From Priapulus caudatus (Eukaryota; Priapulida; Priapulimorpha; Priapulimorphida; Priapulidae), in NCBI RefSeq assembly GCF_000485595.1, contig NW_014577416.1, positions 124,525 to 149,614 on the forward strand: a stretch of DNA of 25,090 nucleotides, written 5' to 3'. The position numbers were made by a program, and so were the translations under genes. Shown piece after piece: positions 19,718-25,090 of the stretch. Positions within the stretch are counted from its first letter, which is position 1. Each line of letters starts with the position of its first letter. Below the pieces are notes generated by a model, which was not told where the DNA came from, searched no databases, and worked only from the letters and a program-made list of their open reading frames with translations.

Positions 19718-20946
19718 TTAGAATTAGTTCTCCTTGGTTTACAGCCAACAACAACAAATTAGTGAAAGTATCAGCAGAACACCTTACCGGCAATAACAGG
19801 AGTTTGAGGGTATACTGTAGTGTCTTACATGCTCTTAGCTTGTGGCACACATGACTCTGAAGAAAACCAAGATAGGATATTATGCGTTCATATGTTGAAA
19901 AATTCAGCTTCTGCTATGTGACTGACTGTGACACCTGTCATTGCCAATTTATTTACCTGTTATCTTTCCAGGTGTGCATGAGTCATCAATGCTGGTAGTG
20001 CCATGTAGCCAAGTCTGCATTGTACAGATAGCCTCTCATCATTTGATGGCGATATCAGAGCATTGCCTCGCTGATGCATGCTAATGATCACCACAGTCAA
20101 GTCGCCTGTGTCTTCTATAATTTTATTGCACAGTTATCATGCATGAGGTTAGTAATAAGCTGATAATAATCAGTTTAGCGTGCTTTATGTGATGAGAAAT
20201 AGTACGAATCAAACAGTGTAAGAAATTATGATACTTTTGCATGAACGTGGAAAGAATATAACAAGATCCTCATACATTTGTTTTGTAAATAATCTAGATT
20301 TACTTAGGTAATCGTTTAATATGATATGTATAGCAATTGTTATCTGTGAACATTTTAAGTAAAACTTGTATTGTACACCTTAGAAACTGGAGTGTATGGA
20401 TTTGTGGTTCGTTCAACAAGCCAAACTAGCTTTGTTAGAAGTTCAGTAATTATTTTCATCTAAATAATTCACACAGTTCACAAACTTTCTCTTAGACGCT
20501 GGCAGGGGCATAGGTTGAGGCAGGTCTCCTCTTTGTAAATGTAAAATTGATGGCTGTACAGTACCTATGAGGGCTATAAAGTGAATATATACATATTCAT
20601 ATGCATCTCACAAGTGGTTATTATATATATACATGATACATTTTCAACGGTGCCTTTTCAACAGTGCAAGAACAACGAGTAAATGGTGCATACTGAAGTG
20701 CGGATATTTGCATTTAAAGCCGGGCTCTAGCCTGAGTTAATCCCTAGTGTGGTGGCGCGAGGGGGGGGCGCAGAAACTGACGGGTTAATGACGACATTAC
20801 ACTGTCGGACGGATTAGAAATAATCCCATACAGGATAAGATTAGGGTTAAGAAATAGCCGCATATTTCTACCAACAGGTGGCGACACTATATCACATGTA
20901 AAGTCTCCGCGCAAGATTATGAAGAACTAACTTTTAGAGTAGATAG

Positions 20947-20977
<31 letters not shown>

Positions 20978-21434
20978 CGAGAGAAAAAGAGGTACGTGAG
21001 ACGGAGGTGCTGGTAAGAGCTTAACGATGACATCCGTTGATGTTTGTGGCGTGGTCGTGTGGGTAAATAACAACAAATCCGTGACCGTAGTGTGCGCAGA
21101 CGTGCAAATCAATCTTCAATGTTTCCCGGATCCCAAACGCCCTGACGGTGCTCCGCGTGATCGCGCACATGTGCAGCTGATTGGTACTGATGCGGCAGCA
21201 GTGGCAGCAACTCGGCCAGATTCGTGTTGCTAGGATGATGCTAGTAGCAATAGGGCTGTCGCAGCAACTTTCACGGCCACACTGTCGCCTGCCTCGTCCT
21301 ATCATCTGCTGCTGTGCGGGTGAAGCAGGGAGTGAAGTTTGCATATAGCCACCCGCGAGCAACGCACGCTGCATGAGTTTCATCGTCTTCACAGTCGATA
21401 CGTAAATATCGTGCAGTGCCGCTCAGACAGCCGC

Positions 21435-21435
<1 letters not shown>

Positions 21436-21483
<48 letters not shown>
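21436..21483. repeat. (GAC)16 trinucleotide repeat, copy 2
   Basis: Sixteen uninterrupted GAC units follow CAGCCGCC. The equivalent site in copy 1 (6164-6185) has about seven. Arg/Asp/Thr homopolymer frames over it are not supported as protein. Confidence 0.95.
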
Positions 21484-21520
21484 CCTTGTGGTCGGGTTAC
21501 GGCGTGTCGGGTGCGCGCGC

Positions 21521-21652
21521 GTCTATATACGTGTAAGTAGACGTCTATATACGTGTAAGTAGACGCCTATATACGTGTAAGTAGACGTCTATATACGTGT
21601 TAGTAGACGTCTATATACGTGTAAGTAGACGCCTATATACGTGTAAACAGAC
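21521..21652. repeat. Six 22-bp tandem units
   Basis: Units start at 21521, 21543, 21565, 21587, 21609 and 21631. Each begins G(T/C)CTATATACGTGTAAG, and the first five end GTAGAC. The GTCTA/TAGAC ends make each unit a partial inverted repeat around TATACGTGTA. Units 3 and 6 share GCCT for GTCT. Copy 1 of the duplication (about 6249-6295) shows only about two degenerate units. Confidence 0.95.
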
Positions 21653-21740
21653 GCCGTAAGCAGATACGCGATCACACGTGTATGCGGGGGACGCTGTACT
21701 GATATGTTGACCGTCCGCGGGCGTCCACGCGAGTGCCGCA

Positions 21741-21772
21741 CCACCGCCGCCGCCGCCACCACCGCCGCCGCC
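21741..21772. repeat. CCG/CCA trinucleotide repeat
   Basis: A run of CCGCCGCCGCCACCACCGCCG type. A shorter version is in copy 1 near 6389-6412. Confidence 0.85.
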
Positions 21773-21929
21773 TCACTGAAGTGATTCTGAACGCCTTCTG
21801 CTGGTATGTTGCCTTTCACTTCTTTTATCTCGCGGGTTGTGGTGACTTGGGATGCATCTCACGCGCGCGTCCGTCGCTGTGTGCTTTCACGGCTCGGCGT
21901 GCGTGTAAGCGGGGGTAATAAGGTGATTG

Positions 21930-21951
21930 AGAGAGAGAGAGAGAGAGAGAG
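21930..21951. repeat. Short GA microsatellite at the right end of copy 2
   Basis: About eleven GA units mark the point where copy 2 leaves the duplication (CGGGTTGC follows). The same tract in copy 1 is ~250 bases long. Confidence 0.92.
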
Positions 21952-22127
21952 AACGGGTTGCTATCATACGTAGCTGTGACGTCACCGTGACTATCCGACT
22001 GGCGGACTAACAGTGACGGACGGACTAGTCGTGCACTGCACGCTCCTTCGTCTGAGTGCGTCGCGTCGTAAGTTGACGAGGATTTAGCGACACAAAGAAA
22101 GTGTCCGGCGCTTGCCATTATGAGACG
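21952..22127 (+). promoter_or_regulatory. Possible promoter/5' leader with a perfect CRE
   Basis: The palindromic cAMP-response element TGACGTCA is at 21977-21984, just after the GA tract (GAGA-type element). The surrounding ~170 bases are CpG-rich (GCGTCGCGTCG near 22058) and lead to the ATG at 22128. No TATA box is evident. The arrangement resembles a CpG-type promoter, but there is no downstream gene I can identify. Confidence 0.3.
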
Positions 22128-22241
22128 ATGTCTCACTCCGTTGCAGCAGCAGCAGCAGGAACGGGAATCGATCGCAAAGCACGCACGCTGGTACTAGAGT
22201 TGATCTCTCGCTTCAACTCCTTAAGTTTTCGACCTTATTAG
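22128..22241 (+). CDS. Short open frame, possible first exon, unknown product
   Basis: The 37-codon frame opens MSHSVAAAAAGTGIDRKAR and continues TLVLELISRFNSLSF before TAG at 22239. The alanine run comes from a (GCA)5 repeat. I recognise no family. It is the only frame behind the CRE-bearing region with protein-like composition (LVLELI..F hydrophobic pattern). A GT follows at once (TAG|gttaag), so it could instead end in a splice donor, in another phase. It may be chance. Confidence 0.2.
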   Translation: MSHSVAAAAAGTGIDRKARTLVLELISRFNSLSFRPY

Positions 22242-22560
22242 GTTAAGGGTTAAACATAATTAAATTAAGATGATGCGAGGAGAAGGAAAGCGTGCCCGCG
22301 GTGAAGCAGCATCGAGTTAAGCGAACGAGGACCGCGTGCTGCGAAGACGTTGCAATAACCGTATTACATGAAACTTTAATGCATATACAGGGTTAATTAC
22401 GTGTCCGTGGTTAGGGGGAGACTGGAGGCATTGACTGCGTAATAGCCATCCCATTACGGATGCTGGCAACTGCCGGTCGGTGGGAGGAAATTATGCCATC
22501 ATTAGGCTATGTTGTTTTGACATTCATGTTTTATATTTGACGGTTTTTTCTCGGTGACAG
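22242..22560. other. Non-repetitive stretch without a recognisable gene
   Basis: AT-rich, then mixed DNA leading into the next TG tract. No coding, RNA or mobile-element signature is visible. Confidence 0.45.
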
Positions 22561-22650
22561 GTTGTGTGCGTATGTGAGCGTGAGTGCGTGCGTGTTGTGT
22601 GTGTGTGTGTGTGCGTGCGTGCGTGCGTGTGTGTGTGTGTGTCTGTGTGC
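22561..22650. repeat. TG/GCGT microsatellite
   Basis: GTGTGT and GTGCGTGC runs on the plus strand (pure GT at 22596-22612 and 22628-22640). Confidence 0.92.
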
Positions 22651-23003
22651 AATATCAGAGCATGCGTGCACGTTGTTGCCAGGAGATTGCGTGTGAACCC
22701 ATGGCGTGTAATTAAAATAGTTGGCAGACAACAGGGCTGTCTGAGAAAACAAGAAAGTTTTTAATTACTATCCTAATATTGCATTATTGCGCCGCCAAAC
22801 GAGCCATTATGAACACAAGATTGGATTGGGAACCAATCGTGATCATATTGGCTGCTCAGTGAAAATCAATGGGGATGAAAGCTGTTTAGTAGAATATGCT
22901 ATAGAAACAGACCCTCCGTGTCTTTTAGTCTGTTGTGCCGCACTATAAACTCTCCCTGGCACGCGTGCACACGCGTCGGAAGTCTGCGCTCACACGCGTA
23001 CAT

Positions 23004-23083
23004 GCGGCCGCGCGTACGGTATTGCGTGTACGTGCGTGCGTGCGGCCGCGTGTACGGTATTGCGTGTACGTGCGTGCGTGCGG
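23004..23083. repeat. 38-bp tandem duplication rich in CG and TG steps
   Basis: Two units start GCGGCCGCG(C/T)GTACGGT at 23004 and 23042 and end in GTACGTGCGTGCGT. Each carries a NotI-type GCGGCCGC and alternating purine-pyrimidine runs. The bases before it (ACGCGTGCACACGCGT near 22962) are also strongly alternating. Confidence 0.9.
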
Positions 23084-23243
23084 GCGCATTTTTCCTCATT
23101 GTGAATGAAAAAATAATAAATAGCCACGATCAAAGCGTCCTCCTGAAAACATCAGCCCCCCCCCACGCTGCATAGCTCACCCACCACTACCCACTCACTC
23201 TGTTTATGTTGTGTCGTGGTGGCGGGAGAATGTATCGTAGTAT

Positions 23244-23283
23244 CAGGAGCTAATAATGACAAATTTGTCATTATTAGCTCCTG
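23244..23283. repeat. Perfect 40-bp palindrome
   Basis: CAGGAGCTAATAATGACAAA is followed without a loop by its exact reverse complement; the centre is between 23263 and 23264 (AAA|TTT). The bases just outside do not pair. It lies in single-copy DNA away from any satellite and is unrelated in sequence to the palindrome at 14512. Confidence 0.97.
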
Positions 23284-23924
23284 GTAGTATGAAACTGCAC
23301 GACAGATGGCGCTCTCGCTCTGGCTCAACATCCTGAGTTGTACGAAGGGGGCGCTGCATGCAGTTTGTCGTAGTATGTCGTCTCTAACTGACCGTGTTTA
23401 TATGACGTTAGTTCTGCCGACAGGTCACGGTTGAGAGCTTCCGGTGATTCGATTTTCTTACGCAAATACGGTGCACTTCATGTAAGTCGCTGTTTTTTTT
23501 GCTTTCCCCGCAAAATTGTAGGTTTTTGTTGGGCATTAGAGCGTATTTTCGCTACAAAACCGTCGTGGGCATTTTCCTGGGAGCTGTAACTCCCAATAGA
23601 ATTCTCCGCGTGTGGAAGTCGCATGCAAACGTGACATTTACAATGACCAATGACCCTTTATTTTATAGGTAGAGTAAAATATAGACGAGGTTGTCTCTTA
23701 GCGGTCGTCCGGTTTTATCGCCGTTACGTTCTTCCGTCTTTCTACATCAATCTAGAACAGTAATCGTGACAACTCGCGCTTTTGTAGGTGATTCAAAAAC
23801 AAATATTTGTCATTCACTACAAAACATATATGATGGTATTCTTGCAAATGGCCTTGTGGTCACCTTTGCCACTTTGCCTGTGCATATGTCCGTCTATAAC
23901 TTCAAGTTTCTTATGCTGTCCGTG
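23284..23924. other. Single-copy DNA, no recognisable gene
   Basis: About 640 bases of clean mixed-composition sequence. A (T)8 run lies near 23493 and a CATGTAAGT donor-like site near 23478, but no coding frame with family features surrounds it. The open frame from 23691 is carried only by the TG tract that follows. Confidence 0.4.
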
Positions 23925-24180
23925 TGCATGCATGCATGCGCGCGTGCGGTTGTGTGTGTGTGTGTGTGTGTGTTGTGTGTGTGTGTGTGTGTGTGTGTGT
24001 GGTGTGTCGTGTATGTGTGTGTGTGCGTGTGTATGTGTATGTGTGTGTGTGTATGGTGTTGTGTGGTGTGTGTGTGCTGGCTGTGTGTGTGCGTGCGTGC
24101 CGTGTGTGTTGGCATGCGGTGCTGGCGCTGCGTGTGTCGCGTGCGGTGGGGGTGTGTAGTGGTGTGTGTTGGTGTTGTCT
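23925..24180. repeat. TG-rich microsatellite
   Basis: A CATGCATG run opens the tract (23925-23938), followed by long GT runs, ending in TGG/TGCTGG-rich sequence. Long Cys/Val and Thr/His frames here are repeat translations. Confidence 0.94.
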
Positions 24181-24554
24181 GTGCTGTCAGAGAAGCTAGG
24201 GATCTAGCGATGCTAGTGGTATATATCGGGCCGGTTGACTCTATTCGAAATCCCGTGTTCAGCAGAAACCCTTTACGTGAGAGCAACTGTGCTATACTGT
24301 GGCGGTGGTTTGTTGGGGGTGGGTGGGGGTTTTTAGATGCGCTCTTCGGCTTTCCGGCTGGCAATAACCTACCATAAATCTTTGTGCAGATTAGCAGCCG
24401 GCTAAAAACGAATGGACGGGCGTGATCCACTGGCTTTCACAATCCTTTAGATAAGCTTCCACGTCGCGCGTTTACCGCGTACATCGTTTGTTTGGCGCGG
24501 AAGCTGGCTGGTGCTGGTGGGCCTTGCATTGCATGTTTTCTATATATGCAGACG
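24181..24554. other. Single-copy DNA, no recognisable gene
   Basis: Mixed composition with a G-rich run (GTTGGGGGTGGGTGGGGGTTTT near 24312-24333, which could form a G-quadruplex). No gene is supported. Confidence 0.45.
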
Positions 24555-25075
24555 CTGCTCTCATCTTTCCTTCTTTCGTCTCTGCTCTTCTCTCACTCTC
24601 GATCCTCTCTCCCCTCTCTCTCTGCTCTCTACTCTCTCTCGGTCGTCTTTGCTCGTCTATCTCTCTTCTCTTTATCTATCTGTATCTGTCTGCTCTCTCC
24701 CTACCCCTGCCCTCTCGTCAGACATCTTCGAAACTCTCAGGTCTCTCCGGGCAGTCCATTCTCGCCTCTCTTCCTCTCTCTCTCTTCTCTCTCCTCCGTC
24801 TCCGTCTTTCCACTCCGATCTCGGGGTCCTCACGCGTCTCTCGTCTGTCTCTCTATCTCTCGTCCTCTACTCCTGTATCTCTCTCATCGTCTCTCTTCTC
24901 TCTCTCCTACCTCCTCTCTCACTCTAAGTCTCTCATCATCTTCTTTCTCTTCCCTCATCCCTCATCTCGTTCCTATCTCATCTCGTCTCATCTGCTCATC
25001 TCCATCTCTCTTGCGTCTCTGTCTTTCTCTCGCTCTATCTCTCCTCTCTTTTTATCTATCTGTCTCTGTCTCTTC
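24555..25075. repeat. CT-rich polypyrimidine tract
   Basis: About 520 bases made mostly of CTCTC, TCTTC and CTCGTC words with few purines on the plus strand. The Ser/Leu-rich frames of up to 198 codons have the composition of the repeat, not of a protein, and run off the window edge. Confidence 0.92.
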
Positions 25076-25090
25076 ATCGATCGCCTAACC

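Larger units (their letters stand above)
18366..21940 (+). repeat. Large segmental duplication, copy 2 (clean)
   Basis: Colinear with 2867-6590 but ~150 bases shorter and with intact coding exons. It begins in the intron before the GDFRM exon and has no 5' TAMM41 exons upstream: 18242-18365 is unique DNA after a TG tract. After the TAMM41 stop (19559), ~2.4 kb continues, AT-rich at first and then CpG-rich with repeats, with no other gene that I can support. Confidence 0.93.

Noticed and set aside
21021-21392. 123-codon minus-strand frame
   Set aside because: No recognisable domain. The corresponding frame in copy 1 (5578-6098) is broken and different, so coding conservation is absent.
24492-25088. 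198-codon Ser/Leu-rich frame
   Set aside because: It follows the CT-rich tract almost exactly; composition is explained by CTC/TCT codons.
1-25090. Transposase, reverse transcriptase, viral, tRNA or rRNA genes
   Set aside because: I looked for catalytic motifs and conserved RNA boxes and saw none I could support. Remnants below recognition by eye cannot be excluded.

Overview
This is eukaryotic, almost certainly animal, genomic DNA. Introns follow GT-AG rules and are short (about 150-440 bases). Microsatellites and minisatellites are abundant. The one recognisable gene is a nuclear gene for a mitochondrial enzyme. A degenerate CCCTAA/TTAGGG patch (1771-1828) fits a lophotrochozoan or deuterostome better than an insect, but this is weak evidence and I do not name a taxon.

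The only gene I can name is TAMM41 (TAM41), the mitochondrial phosphatidate cytidylyltransferase (CDP-diacylglycerol synthase) that feeds cardiolipin synthesis. It lies on the + strand and appears in pieces. An N-terminal exon with the nucleotidyltransferase YGSG motif ends at 1165. An exon end (TLYISGRLHKP) is at 2212-2244, and a clean central exon is at 2529-2679. The last four exons occur twice. At 3120-4161 they are riddled with frame-breaking indels. At 18597-19559 they are intact, with every splice phase matching, through to the stop codon. The exon or exons between the YGSG exon and TLYISGRLHKP were not found.

Layout: 1-900, a CT tract, a cluster of GC boxes and a ~290-bp tandem repeat; 1068-2679, TAMM41 5' exons, two of them with short tandem duplications across their 5' splice sites; 2867-6590, first copy of a ~3.6-kb segment (TAMM41 3' exons plus downstream DNA), ending in a long GA tract; 7270-7905, a TG/CG-rich tract; 8132-11371, a 19-bp satellite; 11372-12497, its distal flank; 12498-12522, a 25-N gap; 12531-14422, the same satellite again; 14423-15522, the same flank again; 15523-17870, single-copy DNA without a recognisable gene; 17871-18241, another TG-rich tract; 18366-21940, second copy of the 3.6-kb segment; 21941-25090, single-copy DNA with a possible promoter, a perfect 40-bp palindrome, more TG tracts and a closing CT-rich tract.

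Much of the duplication may be an assembly effect. Segments such as 2867-6590 and the satellite interiors differ from their second copies mainly by scattered 1-2 base indels, as raw long-read sequence does. The 25-N gap lies between two renderings of the same satellite-plus-flank. I see no defence system, operon or other novel multi-gene system. The points most worth checking are the split and duplicated TAMM41 locus, the tandem duplications across its splice donors, the 19-bp satellite with its palindromic flank, and the second perfect palindrome near 23.26 kb.
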